Source: JADCRZ01 sp041751095 (GTDB taxonomy: Bacteria > Bacteroidota > Bacteroidia > Chitinophagales > Chitinophagaceae). Taken from it: a stretch of 64,000 nt of DNA. Positions 43,826 to 53,814 of the stretch are shown here, piece by piece. A program made the position numbers and the translations under genes. A model generated the notes under the pieces. The model was not told the origin of the DNA. It searched no databases and was given only the letters and a program-made list of their open reading frames with translations. Location: the NCBI GenBank assembly GCA_041751095.1, contig JBGSYC010000002.1, forward strand, positions 1 to 64,000, given 5' to 3'. Numbering within the stretch: the stretch's first letter is position 1; the number at the start of each line of letters is the position of its first letter.

Positions 43826-45394
43826 TTATTTAAGTTGAAAGACAATAGGCGCAATCTCACGTGTTACACCGTCCGGGCCTTTTACTTTGATCTGGTCGAA
43901 AAACACCGAAGACCCCGGAGTAGCCCTGCTTATAATACTTGCGGCGTTTCCACTCCACCTTGCGTTATCATTCGGAGCTTGCTGGTAAGTTTGAAAAGAT
44001 CCACCTTGTGCGCCAACTGTATATCCTACCACCTGAAATGGTGCGTCGAAATCAGATTCCAGCAACCGTGCGATCAACCCACCCTGTGCTTTAAAGCTAG
44101 CCGCGGATATTGCACCGCCCTTGCTTCCTCCAACTGTTGCGGTAGGGTCTGGCAGACGCTTGACACGCATTTCAAATGGGGTTGTTTTGCCATTTACGGT
44201 AACATTGATATTTGCAGGACCTAACTTCGTCGGTTTGATGATATAACGTCCACCGCCCGCAGGCACAAGGGAACCACCTCCGGTAAAACTTACGTTCATT
44301 TTCTCCAATCCTGCTGATCCCGCAGAAACGTTTACCGGGTTTTCTACCCCTGCATATAAAACGTTCATCTTTTCGAGAAAAACTGATGCACCTGACGGAA
44401 CACCCACGGTATACTTAATAACTCTTTCAAGAGTTCCGATTGAACCATCAGGTTTCGTATATTTTATATTCACGGCTATTGATTTTTCTCCAGCCCCACT
44501 TACCGTTGTTTTATACAAAGCCTTGCCTTCTGAAAGCGCGGGAGTAGTTCCCCCAATGGAAATCGTAGGGGTGGCAGCTTTACTATATGCTCCTATTCCG
44601 GCGGTGATCTCAAGCTCCTGCCCTGGCATGAGGTAAGTTGCGTTCGTTCCGATTAGTGGTTGAAACTCATCGAACACAACCTTAACCGAACCAACCTGGC
44701 TCAGGAAATAATCCACTACCTGAGACTCGGAATTTTTAACGTCATTCTGGAATTTACTCAATATCGTCAACGATGCAATTGTAGGAGTCATATGGAAATA
44801 AGAACTGGTCCAGTCGGTATTCATGTTGCCGGATTTTGATTCAGGCACTGACAAATCTAATGGAAAATTTTTCTCAATTTCGGCTCTTTTCTCGGCAACA
44901 CTTTTTTTGATGATGGGATCCTGGAATTTAGCCGGGTCTAAAAGCCCGAGTATCTTTCCCTTGTATTCAGTTAATTTTGCATGAAGCTGCTTGCCCCTTC
45001 CTTCTGTATCGAAAAGGTGTGACGAAGCATTTAGATTATCTTCGTCAAATGTTTCAACGCCCTCTTCCATCTTCAAACCTGATCCTTTTTTTAATTCCTG
45101 CTTAACGTTATTAATGTAATTACTTACATCTGTTGATAAGGTCTGGGCTTGTGAGGCCAATGGCTGCCACAGTTTCGCCTTTTCGGCTGTTTTCGGATCT
45201 TTTAAGAGTTCTTCAAAGGAACTGTAAACGGTTTTGTTCTTTGTATCTATTACGCCATTCGCGACAGTGATGCTATTATTGACTGTTCTGAAGGCATTAA
45301 GGATTTCAGCAGATACATTCAGTGCCAGGAGAGCCGTTAGCACCAAATACATCATATTTATCATCTTCTGCCTGGGCTCTTTAGGTAAGGCCAT
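43826..45394 (-). CDS. gldM: Gliding motility / type IX secretion motor protein GldM
   Basis: 522-aa inner-membrane protein with one N-terminal helix (MMYLVLTALLALNVSAEILNAF, residues about 14-35) and a long periplasmic part of four domains. GldL and GldM form the proton-driven motor that powers type IX secretion and gliding. Conserved features are the N-terminal KEPRQKMINMMYLVLTALLA and a C-terminal Gly-rich domain (VGGSKGGAISAASFKAQGG). Length matches characterised GldM. Confidence 0.96.
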   Translation of the reverse strand: MALPKEPRQKMINMMYLVLTALLALNVSAEILNAFRTVNNSITVANGVIDTKNKTVYSSFEELLKDPKTAEKAKLWQPLASQAQTLSTDVSNYINNVKQELKKGSGLKMEEGVETFDEDNLNASSHLFDTEGRGKQLHAKLTEYKGKILGLLDPAKFQDPIIKKSVAEKRAEIEKNFPLDLSVPESKSGNMNTDWTSSYFHMTPTIASLTILSKFQNDVKNSESQVVDYFLSQVGSVKVVFDEFQPLIGTNATYLMPGQELEITAGIGAYSKAATPTISIGGTTPALSEGKALYKTTVSGAGEKSIAVNIKYTKPDGSIGTLERVIKYTVGVPSGASVFLEKMNVLYAGVENPVNVSAGSAGLEKMNVSFTGGGSLVPAGGGRYIIKPTKLGPANINVTVNGKTTPFEMRVKRLPDPTATVGGSKGGAISAASFKAQGGLIARLLESDFDAPFQVVGYTVGAQGGSFQTYQQAPNDNARWSGNAASIISRATPGSSVFFDQIKVKGPDGVTREIAPIVFQLK

Positions 45395-45445
45395 CTGGAT
45401 TTGAAATTTATAATTTAATAATTTATTCTTTTTTTGGTACGAGGA

Positions 45446-46210
45446 TTACCTGCCCTGCATTGCACTAAGCATGTTACCATACACATGATTAAGATTACCC
45501 AGGTTTTTTGCAAGCAATGCTATCTGTTCCTGTGTTTTCTTAGCGTCAGTTACGCTGCCCTGCATAGTTTCAGAAGCTTGTACAAGATTTCCATAAAAAC
45601 TATTCATTGCCTTAAGGTGATTGTTGGTGTCCTGCAATTCCAGTTCGTATATGGTGTTTAATGATGACAAGTTCTTTGTTAATACCTGCACCTGGCTATG
45701 AAATTGTTTAGTACTTTCTGATGCATCGTTGAAAGAAGCCATAACTGCTGCAGATTTAGTATAAGAATCCTTCATGACAGATAAAGCCCCTGCAGCTTCT
45801 TTAGTTTTGGCGGTATAATCATTTGTTGCAGCTACTGCATCGGTCACGTCTTTGATCTGGTTTACCGAAGTGCCTAATTTTTGAAAACCTTCGCTTAACT
45901 TTTTTAGGTTAGCAGGAGTGATGTCCGCTTCATTCATCATTTTGTCTAATGATTGTAAAGCCGGGTTACTATAGTTCGGATTGGCCATTTTCGGCAATGC
46001 CTCAGCTATTGCAGCCATTTCACCTCCCGGAGGCGGTAAAAAAGCATAAATGAGAAAGATTGCTGCTTCTGTTAACAAGCCTACAGTCAACATAGTATCT
46101 GCATAGGGTTTGTGCAAAATTTTTGCCCATGCACCAAAGATTACCACTGCAGCACCAACGCATACAACGATATTTACCAGCCTGTCTGTAGATTTTGAAA
46201 CTCCTGCCAT
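45446..46210 (-). CDS. gldL: Gliding motility / type IX secretion motor protein GldL
   Basis: 254-aa inner-membrane motor subunit. Two membrane helices (about 12-32 and 40-60) are followed by a long cytoplasmic coiled-coil-like tail. The second helix contains Glu48 (GLLTEAAIF), equivalent to the buried Glu needed for proton-driven function in studied homologues. It lies between gldK and gldM in the standard order, with about 50 bp to gldM and 123 bp to gldK. Confidence 0.96.
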   Translation of the reverse strand: MAGVSKSTDRLVNIVVCVGAAVVIFGAWAKILHKPYADTMLTVGLLTEAAIFLIYAFLPPPGGEMAAIAEALPKMANPNYSNPALQSLDKMMNEADITPANLKKLSEGFQKLGTSVNQIKDVTDAVAATNDYTAKTKEAAGALSVMKDSYTKSAAVMASFNDASESTKQFHSQVQVLTKNLSSLNTIYELELQDTNNHLKAMNSFYGNLVQASETMQGSVTDAKKTQEQIALLAKNLGNLNHVYGNMLSAMQGR

Positions 46211-46333
46211 AATATTACTTTTAATAAGGTATTTAAATAGGTATAAAAAATGCGATTACTTCTGATTTGTCAGCAAATCAAACGACAAACGATATAAGAT
46301 CGAAAATATTTTGCGTTTTGGAAATATTAAGTA

Positions 46334-47662
46334 TTATTTACGTCCTTGTGTTGGCGGTAAGTCAATTACGTTCCGGAAGCCGATATATGACTTTGTCGTA
46401 TCCTGGTATTCGTAAGCCCTGGTGCCTGTCTGAAGGAAATGCCCAACATCTTTCCAACTGCCACCGCGAAGAACTTTTCTCTTCATCCGGGGAGGATCAG
46501 AGTCTTTTGCATTCCAGCGGATATCCGGGTTCATGTCATGTTGAAAATTGTAACCTCCTTCATAGAACAATGATGAAGTCCACTCTGCTACGTTTCCGGC
46601 CATATTATATAAGCCGAAATCGTTTGGCCAGTATGCATCAGCACGTACAGTATAAAAGCCGCCATCTTCAGGGTAGTTACCCCGGCCAGGTTTAAAGTTG
46701 GCAAGTAAGCAACCTTTTTTATTTCTCAGGTAATAGTTACCCCATGGAAACATTGATTGAGATTTGCCCCCGCGTGCAGCATATTCCCACTCAGCCTCGG
46801 TAGGAAGGCGGAAATCAGATTCCGTCGGTCTTTTTTTACTTTCCAGGAAGGAGTTTAAAAAGTGAGTTCTCCATTCAGAGAAAGCTGTGGCCTGAGTCCA
46901 GCTAACCCCAACCACAGGATAATTATTAAAAGCAGGATGCGAAAAATAGCGCTTCGTCATTGGCTCGTTGTACGAGTAGGCGAAATCCCTGATCCATGCA
47001 AGGGTATCGGGATATATCCTTACATCCTTTTTGGTAATAAACTGGGAACGTGGCTTATTGGCATTTTGCCTTTGTGCTGCTTCCTTTGTATCGAAAACTT
47101 CAGAGTGATAGATCAGTTTAGATGCATCAATTTCCTTTTTTCCAAAAATCCTGTTCTCAGGTGAGAATATCAATTGATCAATCTTTTCTACAGTTGCCTT
47201 ATCACCCCATTTGATCGTCCGGGCTTTTTTCCAGTCTACATAATCAATGCCATCCACGTTTGTTACGTAGCCCATTAATTTAGCAGCGATAGAGTCACGA
47301 ACCCATAGTACAAACTGACGATATTCAGCGTTGGTTATTTCCGTTGCGTCCATCCAAAAACCATTAATGGAAACCTGCTTGTTTCTTGCAGTATAGGCAA
47401 AATTAACATCCTCATCGCTCGGACCCATATGAAACGTTCCAGGGGGAACGTACACCATTCCCGGAGGTTTTGGCATCACGTATCTTTTACTTAGCGAAAC
47501 GCCGTGGAGTTGCCCGTCATTAGGTACACCCTTTGAAGACTTACCGAATTTACAACCTGATAAAAGTAATATGACAGCAAACAGCGGAATAGCCGAAAGA
47601 TTTGGAATTTTACTACTGAAGGAAGGTTTTAGCCGAAAAAAATGTTTAGTCAACATCGTCAT
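46334..47662 (-). CDS. gldK: Gliding motility / type IX secretion lipoprotein GldK
   Basis: 442-aa outer-membrane lipoprotein. The signal ends in lipobox LLSGC (Cys37). The body is a formylglycine-generating-enzyme-like (FGE-sulfatase) domain, with MVYVPPGTFHMGPSDED, SINGFWMDATEITNAEYR, RLPTEAEWEYAARGG and VLRGGSWKD, used structurally rather than catalytically. It partners GldN in the periplasmic ring. Met3 is an alternative start. First gene of gldK-L-M-N. Confidence 0.95.
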   Translation of the reverse strand: MTMLTKHFFRLKPSFSSKIPNLSAIPLFAVILLLSGCKFGKSSKGVPNDGQLHGVSLSKRYVMPKPPGMVYVPPGTFHMGPSDEDVNFAYTARNKQVSINGFWMDATEITNAEYRQFVLWVRDSIAAKLMGYVTNVDGIDYVDWKKARTIKWGDKATVEKIDQLIFSPENRIFGKKEIDASKLIYHSEVFDTKEAAQRQNANKPRSQFITKKDVRIYPDTLAWIRDFAYSYNEPMTKRYFSHPAFNNYPVVGVSWTQATAFSEWRTHFLNSFLESKKRPTESDFRLPTEAEWEYAARGGKSQSMFPWGNYYLRNKKGCLLANFKPGRGNYPEDGGFYTVRADAYWPNDFGLYNMAGNVAEWTSSLFYEGGYNFQHDMNPDIRWNAKDSDPPRMKRKVLRGGSWKDVGHFLQTGTRAYEYQDTTKSYIGFRNVIDLPPTQGRK

Positions 47663-47713
47663 CTCAAGTTTATATTTTTTGCATCAAGGGAATTAGAAAA
47701 ATGAAAACGGTTT

Positions 47714-49795
47714 TTATACTCTATTTATTGTATAATTGGTATTAACGTTTAAATTCTTTAACTGGTCCATCAATGATTTTACATCTGAAACGGGGGCCTG
47801 GCAAGCATAGTTTTCACACAGGAAGATAAGCGGTTTTTCTGAAATGTTTTTTCCTTTTAACAAGGGGAAATCCTCATTCTGAAAAGGTGACGCTTGTAAA
47901 ATCCTGTTTGGCATGAAGATATGTAAAATTTCCTTAAGTAAACCCTCAAAACCTTTGCCTATCACAACCAGTTCCCTTAATCCGTTAACCCATTGGTAAA
48001 TCACTTCAACCCAAACTCCAAACGATGTAGGATATTGGACTGTTGCATCGGATATTGCATTTAACATTTTTACAACTATCGTTTTCCATTCAGGCCTGTC
48101 AAAAACCCTTTCGAGGTAGAGCAAGTTCCACGCCATAATTGAGTTTCCGGAAGGCACGGCGCCGTCGTATATCTCCTTCTTCCTGATCACAACGTCGTTT
48201 TGATGCTTATTGGTATAATAAAACATGCCGCCTTCTTCATCACCAAATAGTTCAATTACTTTAAGGGTGAGCCGTTCAGCTTTAACAAGATATTCTGAAT
48301 TCCCCGTTATCTCCTGCAGATGAATCAGTGCATGGATAAGATAAGCATAATCATCTAAGAAGGCGGGGTACTTTGCTTTATGTTTATACGTATGAAAAAA
48401 GTCGCCGGTTTCCTGATTCAAAAATTTTTCCCAGATAAACTCCATATTGGTAATTGCCAGTTGCCTGTAACTATTATCTGTTAGGGCGCCGTAAGCTTTA
48501 CAAAGAGCTGTGTTCATCAAAGCATTCCATCCCAGCAATATCTTGTCATCAAGCATGGGCCGGATGCGTTTATTCCGCCTCTCTAACAATATCCTTAACG
48601 ATGTTTGTAAAATTGAAGACACTTCATTTGCGTTCATCTTTTTACCGGCTGCGAATTCTTCCATCGGTACAGGCACGTTTAAAATATTCCTGTTCTCCCA
48701 ATTTCCATTCTCAGTGACATCGTAAAACTCGCAAAACAGTTCTGCTGCTTCAGGCAGGAGGCTCAGTATTTCATTATAGTCCCACACATAAAATTTTCCC
48801 TCTTCTCCTTCGCTATCAGCGTCTATGGCCGCATAAAAGCCATTTTCAGGAGACAGCATTTCCCTTTGAATAAATGCTATCGTTTGCTCTATGGCATTTT
48901 TATATAACGCTTTATGTGTAATCATCCATGCGTCGCTTAATGCCATTAAAAGGAGGGCATTATCATATAACATTTTTTCAAAATGGGGCGCCAGCCACTT
49001 GTCGTCTGTAGAGTACCGGGCAAAGCCGCCGCCAACCTGGTCATAGATTCCGCCGAGAACCATCTTGTCGAGGCTGAGACATGCCTGGTTCAGCGCGTCA
49101 GCGTTATTCGTTTGGTAATAATGGTTCAATAGGTTTTGAATGGTGAAAGTATGCGGAAATTTGGGCGCCTTTCCAAACCCCCCTTCTGTTTTATCCGCCG
49201 CCTTCATTATGTTGGTGTAAATAACCTGAAGTTGATCCTCTGTCAGCATGAGATTTTCTTCCCGGTTGTTTAAACCGGAGGAGGAAGTTTTGATGAGGTG
49301 GTCTGTGAGGTGATTGGCCTGAGATAATATCTCATCCGGTTTTTCCTGGAACGCCACACTCACTCCTTCCAGTACATCTCTCCAGGAGGGGCGGTTGAAT
49401 GCTGGTGATGGTGGAAAGTACGTGCCTCCGTAAAAAGGCTTACCGTCGGGAGTAAGAAACACATTTAAAGGCCACCCCCCGGCTCCCGTCATTACCTGCA
49501 CAGCATCCATATAGATATGATCAAGATCGGGGCGTTCTTCCCTGTCGATCTTGACATTTACAAAATGTTTGTTCATAACATCAGCCGTCTCCTGATCTTC
49601 AAAGCTTTCCTTTTCCATAACATGGCACCAATGACAGGCAGAATACCCTATGCTTACCAGAATTGGCTTATTCTCTTGTTTGGCTTTTTCCAATGCTTCG
49701 TCACCCCATGGAAACCAGTCTACCGGATTGTTGGCATGTTGCAGCAGGTAAGGACTTGTTTCATGAGCTAACCGGTTTGATAAAGATTTGGACAT
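47714..49795 (-). CDS. YyaL/SPATA20-type thioredoxin-fold protein
   Basis: 693-aa cytoplasmic protein. An N-terminal thioredoxin-like domain (1-160, HANNPVDWFPWGDEALEKA and CxxC in YSACHWCHVM) is fused to a large alpha/alpha-barrel like N-acylglucosamine 2-epimerases (KAPKFPHTFTIQNLL, GGIYDQVGGGFARYSTD, WNALMNTAL). Catalytic role unknown. It sits 51 bp upstream of gldK on the same strand and may be co-transcribed with the gliding genes, though the family is widespread in non-gliders. Confidence 0.92.
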   Translation of the reverse strand: MSKSLSNRLAHETSPYLLQHANNPVDWFPWGDEALEKAKQENKPILVSIGYSACHWCHVMEKESFEDQETADVMNKHFVNVKIDREERPDLDHIYMDAVQVMTGAGGWPLNVFLTPDGKPFYGGTYFPPSPAFNRPSWRDVLEGVSVAFQEKPDEILSQANHLTDHLIKTSSSGLNNREENLMLTEDQLQVIYTNIMKAADKTEGGFGKAPKFPHTFTIQNLLNHYYQTNNADALNQACLSLDKMVLGGIYDQVGGGFARYSTDDKWLAPHFEKMLYDNALLLMALSDAWMITHKALYKNAIEQTIAFIQREMLSPENGFYAAIDADSEGEEGKFYVWDYNEILSLLPEAAELFCEFYDVTENGNWENRNILNVPVPMEEFAAGKKMNANEVSSILQTSLRILLERRNKRIRPMLDDKILLGWNALMNTALCKAYGALTDNSYRQLAITNMEFIWEKFLNQETGDFFHTYKHKAKYPAFLDDYAYLIHALIHLQEITGNSEYLVKAERLTLKVIELFGDEEGGMFYYTNKHQNDVVIRKKEIYDGAVPSGNSIMAWNLLYLERVFDRPEWKTIVVKMLNAISDATVQYPTSFGVWVEVIYQWVNGLRELVVIGKGFEGLLKEILHIFMPNRILQASPFQNEDFPLLKGKNISEKPLIFLCENYACQAPVSDVKSLMDQLKNLNVNTNYTINRV

Positions 49796-49862
49796 AGCAT
49801 TAATATTGATCGCTAACGTGTGTACGACTTGTTTTCAAGAGCACCTGTAAGCTGTACTATGC

Positions 49863-49886
49863 AAAAAGGCAACCATGGTGGTTGCC
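49863..49886 (-). terminator. Intrinsic terminator after hemD
   Basis: On the minus strand GGCAACC (49886-49880) pairs with GGTTGCC (49874-49868) around a 5-nt loop, followed by five T (49867-49863). It lies 26 nt past the hemD stop. Confidence 0.78.
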
Positions 49887-49912
49887 TGTGCGGTTTATTG
49901 GGAAATTTTTTA

Positions 49913-50710
49913 TTATTTTTTGAGGTTCATTGTAGCCAGATACATTTCCAATGCGGCGACCATAGATGGCGCTTTAGGCAAAGGAGCTTTGATATCAAGG
50001 GTTAATCCGGCATCTTCAATAGCCTTGGAAGTGTTGTTTCCAAAGGCGCCGATCCTGGTACCGTTCTGTTCAAATGCCGGACAATTATCAATTAAGCTTC
50101 TAACGCCACTTGGCGTAAAAAAGCATATTACATCGAAAGCATTTTTATTCAAAACTTCTTTAACGTCATTACTAATTGTTCTGTACATAAAGGGTGTCGC
50201 AAATTCACAATGGTTAAATTTCAACCATCCGACTATTTCATTATCCTGCTGATTTTCAGAACAGGGATAAAGAAATTTTTCATTCTCCTTATGTTTATTG
50301 ATTACGTCAAACATACTCTTATTCGTTCCATCAGCACCATAAAACACTTTTCGCTTTCTGTAAAGAATAAATTTCTGCAGATACAAAGCGACGGATTCCG
50401 TCATACAGAAATACTTCGTGTCCTGGGATACGTTCACTTTTAATTCGTCGCAAGTGCGAAAGAAATGATCAATAGCATTGCGACTGGTAAAAATTACCGC
50501 CGTATAATGACACAAATCTACCTTTTGCCGGCGAAAATCTTTGGCGGGAATACCTTCCAGACGAATAAACGGGTGAAATTCCAACTCAATATTGTAACGT
50601 TTGGCCAAATCGAAATATGGAGACTTTTCAGTTTCCGGGCGGGGTTGGGTAATAAGAATTCTTTTCACAGTTTGAACAGTTGTGACTGTATTTGACCCGT
50701 TATTTACCAT
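49913..50710 (-). CDS. hemD: Uroporphyrinogen-III synthase
   Basis: 265-aa enzyme that closes hydroxymethylbilane to uroporphyrinogen III in haem synthesis. HemD is poorly conserved. The call rests on the two-domain pattern (ILITQPRPETEKSPYFDLA, HYTAVIFTSRNAIDHFF) and the second-domain motif DVICFFTPSGVRSLIDN, followed by RIGAFGNNTSKAIEDAG. It is the second gene after a DUF4271 membrane protein, a pairing common in Bacteroidota. It ends at a good terminator. Confidence 0.9.
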   Translation of the reverse strand: MVNNGSNTVTTVQTVKRILITQPRPETEKSPYFDLAKRYNIELEFHPFIRLEGIPAKDFRRQKVDLCHYTAVIFTSRNAIDHFFRTCDELKVNVSQDTKYFCMTESVALYLQKFILYRKRKVFYGADGTNKSMFDVINKHKENEKFLYPCSENQQDNEIVGWLKFNHCEFATPFMYRTISNDVKEVLNKNAFDVICFFTPSGVRSLIDNCPAFEQNGTRIGAFGNNTSKAIEDAGLTLDIKAPLPKAPSMVAALEMYLATMNLKK

Positions 50711-50747
50711 GTGCTTAAGCTAATCGTTAGACAAAGTTAAGTACTAT

Positions 50748-51716
50748 TTAGAGAAAAGTCAATAACGCTTTGTAAATCAATAGAAGCGGCGTTATCTCGA
50801 AGGCACAAAGATACAAAATAAAGTGAAACTGGCTTACTTTTATTTCTTTCCTGACCGGATCATATGAAATAATATATCTATATGCAAACAAAATCGAGAT
50901 CATCGCGAATGAAAGCGTAATCAGCAAACTTTGCATGGCAGTGTTTGAAAAGGCAAGTAAAATACTAAACGGAAGCAGAAAAATGCCAAGCAGCTTGTTT
51001 ACCAGAAAAACAACAAATATATAGGTATCTGTTGCTTCATGTATATTGAATACCCAACCCATGATTTTCAATATCATGAACTTTCCCAGGTATACCACCC
51101 CCAAGGCCAGCACGCTATATAGGATGAGATACCATAGATTATCTTCTTCGATCAACCTGTAATAATTTAAAAGGAAACTTACATAGATACCCCCGGAAAG
51201 AATAAAGAATATATTCAGGAGTAACGAGGGCAGTGTACTTTGTTGTAATTGTTCCCTAATTTGCTTCTGCTTAAGCGATACCCTGAAGAAAACAAGAAAT
51301 AAATTGGCAATATATTTACCAAAGAGCAGCCTCACCAGGGCAAAGCACAACAGCACCGCTACAAGCAGATAAAATAAGCCGTCTTTCCCCATATCAGAAC
51401 GCTTGATCTTTACCTCGCTTCGGGGTTTACCCAAAAAATTGTAATACGGGTGCTGGCTTAGCAACCTGATGTACTCTTCATTGAAACCCCGGAGGGAAAC
51501 ACTTTCAGATCGCATGCGTAATGAATCACCCGGTTTCTTAAGGAGAGAATCAGGCTTGCTTCCGGCAAAACCAACCTGCCGCACATTGCCGTCGTTCGTT
51601 ACTGCTGGTTGGGCGCGTGAACTGCCATCACGCGCTGACACACTATCCCTTCCAGCCTGGGCTAAACAACTAAAGCCGGTAAAGCAAAAAATTAGAAGAA
51701 AGATGGCTGGTTTCAC
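50748..51716 (-). CDS. DUF4271 membrane protein
   Basis: 322 aa. A signal peptide (IFLLIFCFTGFSCLAQA) precedes a hydrophilic stretch of about 90 residues. Six or so membrane helices follow from about residue 112 (LFYLLVAVLLCFALVRLLFG) to the C-terminus. DUF4271 is of unknown function and restricted to Bacteroidota. It sits 37 bp before hemD in an operon with an exact -7 element, so a link to haem synthesis or membrane sensing is possible but not shown. Confidence 0.88.
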   Translation of the reverse strand: MKPAIFLLIFCFTGFSCLAQAGRDSVSARDGSSRAQPAVTNDGNVRQVGFAGSKPDSLLKKPGDSLRMRSESVSLRGFNEEYIRLLSQHPYYNFLGKPRSEVKIKRSDMGKDGLFYLLVAVLLCFALVRLLFGKYIANLFLVFFRVSLKQKQIREQLQQSTLPSLLLNIFFILSGGIYVSFLLNYYRLIEEDNLWYLILYSVLALGVVYLGKFMILKIMGWVFNIHEATDTYIFVVFLVNKLLGIFLLPFSILLAFSNTAMQSLLITLSFAMISILFAYRYIISYDPVRKEIKVSQFHFILYLCAFEITPLLLIYKALLTFL

Positions 51717-51734
51717 TGAATAAAATTACGCATG

Positions 51735-51763
51735 CAAACATATCATTTCTTTCGCTTGAACAA
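51735..51763 (-). promoter_or_regulatory. Promoter of the DUF4271-hemD operon
   Basis: On the minus strand TTG (51763-51761), an 18-bp spacer and TATGTTTG (51742-51735) match the Bacteroidota -33/-7 pattern. The -7 element ends 19 nt before the ATG. Confidence 0.6.
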
Positions 51764-51853
51764 TAATGCGCCTGAATGGAATCCCTTCTTCGTTTACCGG
51801 GGCGTCAACAGTACAGATAGGAAAAAATAAGGGCAGTACAACCGTGTGTATGG

Positions 51854-53620
51854 CTAAAAGTAATTTACATAGCCGATATGGATTTTTGACTGGCGAAGGT
51901 CAAAGCGGGCATCGTCTCTTTTGCCGGAGGCGTATGAAATATTAAATATTCCGGCCTTTGTCTCGAAGGCCATACCAAGGCCGGCCCCCAGAAAATAATT
52001 TTCAATGTTTTGCTGATTTGCCTTGTTTGCTGTCCGGCCCGCATCAAAAAAAGAAAACAAAAAAGAATTCATACCTAAAAGGTACCGGTATTCGATAGTA
52101 CTTACTGCGAATTGCGAGGCAAATATACTTTCTTCATCAAAGCCCCGCATGAGCTTGTACCCACCTATCTGAAATAGCTCATTCCTGAAAATAGACGGGC
52201 TTTGAAACCATCCGGCAGTAATAGCCGCTTTTATGGTTGATACCTGGCTTACCTGAAAATAATGAATAGCATTAATCTTTACCCGTACCTGGTAACTCTT
52301 TTGCTTTATTGAATCGTAAAGCGAGGCATAGGCAAATGCCGGGTCATTTAATTTTGTTATAATACTGTTCCGCCGGATATTACGTGTACCTGAAGACACG
52401 GTTATGTATAACTCTGAGCCTCGTTTTGGATTATACCGGTAATTGGTTCTGATCAGTTCGTATTCAACTCCTAAATTTACCGAACTCATATCAATCTGTG
52501 GAGGAAGTTTTTTGGTGAATTTGATAATACTGGTATCGATATTCAAAAGATTTGTTTTAAGGTTCTGAAAAAAAATCTTTCCGGTTTGTTCCCCGGGTAA
52601 GGTGTATTGAACTGCCATCACAAAATTTAAATTCAGAAAGGAAGAATCTTTTCTCAACAGGTCGAATGTGGTGCCTATACCAAACGAAGATCCGAATATA
52701 AACGGCTGCTGGTACGCAAGATTAAGCCGGGGAGACTTAACCTGTATCTGTTGCCAGTTCAGCCCTATTTGTTCTCCACTACCTAATGCATTCCGTAAAT
52801 TGATGTTTGCTTCGCCCGTGATAAGTAATTTATTGTTACCCGTTTGCTGGTTTGAAGGAAGAAATCCCACCAACACATTTGCCTGGCTGCTCTTTTTCGA
52901 TTTGAGGTAAAGATTTAGAATTGAGCCGGTGCCCAGCATCGTCATATTCCAGGATTGCTGTTCTTCAATAAACGGAAGATCAAGCAGCTTCTTACTAATG
53001 TTCTGAAGTTTGCTTTTCTGGTAAATACTTCCGTTGCGGATTTCAAGATAGCGTTGAACAAATATGTTGGAGATCTTTGCATCTCCGTATTGGCGGATGC
53101 TGTCTATTTTGTATAAAGGGCCCTTTATCAGCGTAAGCATGGCAGACAATCTTTTCTGTTGCATCACAATGCTGTCTAATTGAAGTTTTGCAAAGGGGTA
53201 GCCGTTGTTCTCGAGGTACTCCAGTATCTGGCTCCTGGCAGACTCAAGTTGTTGAAAGTTTAAAGGTTTTTCTTTAAAATTGCGATCGTCCCAGCCAGAT
53301 AGCTCAAGAATCTTTTTATCTACTTTCGATGCGTCGATCGATGCCAATTGAAAATATTCGCCTACATATAAATGAACAGTGGCGTATGCTGAATCATAAC
53401 GTACACTGTCAATAGAAATAGCAGGATATCCCTTAGCCTGAAGAAACCCCGTTAAGCCGTTTACATATATCTCGCATGTACTGCGGCTTTTAAAAGATGT
53501 CTGCAAGGGCAGGGTTGTAGCTGAGGGAGCCTGATCAACCCTGACGATATCAAGTTTGTACTGGGCAGGACAGATGGCTGTCAACACTAAAAAAAATATT
53601 GTCAGAAGCGCCTTATACAT
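51854..53620 (-). CDS. BamA/TamA-like outer-membrane protein
   Basis: 588 aa with a signal peptide (LLTIFFLVLTAICPAQ). The N-terminal part (about 45-220) looks like POTRA-type modules (FLQAKGYPAISIDSVRYDS, YLENNGYPFAKLQLDSIVM). The rest is a 16-strand-type barrel that includes the RGF-like lid motif GGYKLMRGFDEESIF and ends in the aromatic residue expected of Bam substrates (YVNYF). It could insert or export outer-membrane proteins or lipids. It is too short to be the essential BamA, so it is probably a paralogue. Confidence 0.86.
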   Translation of the reverse strand: MYKALLTIFFLVLTAICPAQYKLDIVRVDQAPSATTLPLQTSFKSRSTCEIYVNGLTGFLQAKGYPAISIDSVRYDSAYATVHLYVGEYFQLASIDASKVDKKILELSGWDDRNFKEKPLNFQQLESARSQILEYLENNGYPFAKLQLDSIVMQQKRLSAMLTLIKGPLYKIDSIRQYGDAKISNIFVQRYLEIRNGSIYQKSKLQNISKKLLDLPFIEEQQSWNMTMLGTGSILNLYLKSKKSSQANVLVGFLPSNQQTGNNKLLITGEANINLRNALGSGEQIGLNWQQIQVKSPRLNLAYQQPFIFGSSFGIGTTFDLLRKDSSFLNLNFVMAVQYTLPGEQTGKIFFQNLKTNLLNIDTSIIKFTKKLPPQIDMSSVNLGVEYELIRTNYRYNPKRGSELYITVSSGTRNIRRNSIITKLNDPAFAYASLYDSIKQKSYQVRVKINAIHYFQVSQVSTIKAAITAGWFQSPSIFRNELFQIGGYKLMRGFDEESIFASQFAVSTIEYRYLLGMNSFLFSFFDAGRTANKANQQNIENYFLGAGLGMAFETKAGIFNISYASGKRDDARFDLRQSKIHIGYVNYF

Positions 53621-53767
53621 AACTACTTTTCAAGCAAGCACAAAAAATGATTTGAGCATCTATTTAAACAAGCAAGATCAGCGGAACCAGGAATGCATGA
53701 TTCCGTATCACTGCAAAACTCCCACTGTTATTTCGCCAATCAGTACCGTTTATTGCTGTTCAAAAGG

Positions 53768-53775
53768 TAACTTTG
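53768..53775 (+). promoter_or_regulatory. -7 promoter element of hemW
   Basis: TAACTTTG matches TAnnTTTG exactly, 39 nt before the hemW start at 53815. It overlaps the alternative ATG at 53773, which argues against that longer start. Confidence 0.5.
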
Positions 53776-53814
53776 CCCCTATTGTTCCTCTATAGAAGCG
53801 CAGATAATCATTAT

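Noticed and set aside
46334..47662. Active formylglycine-generating enzyme
   Set aside because: The FGE-like fold with a lipobox and position before gldL identify GldK, a structural protein.
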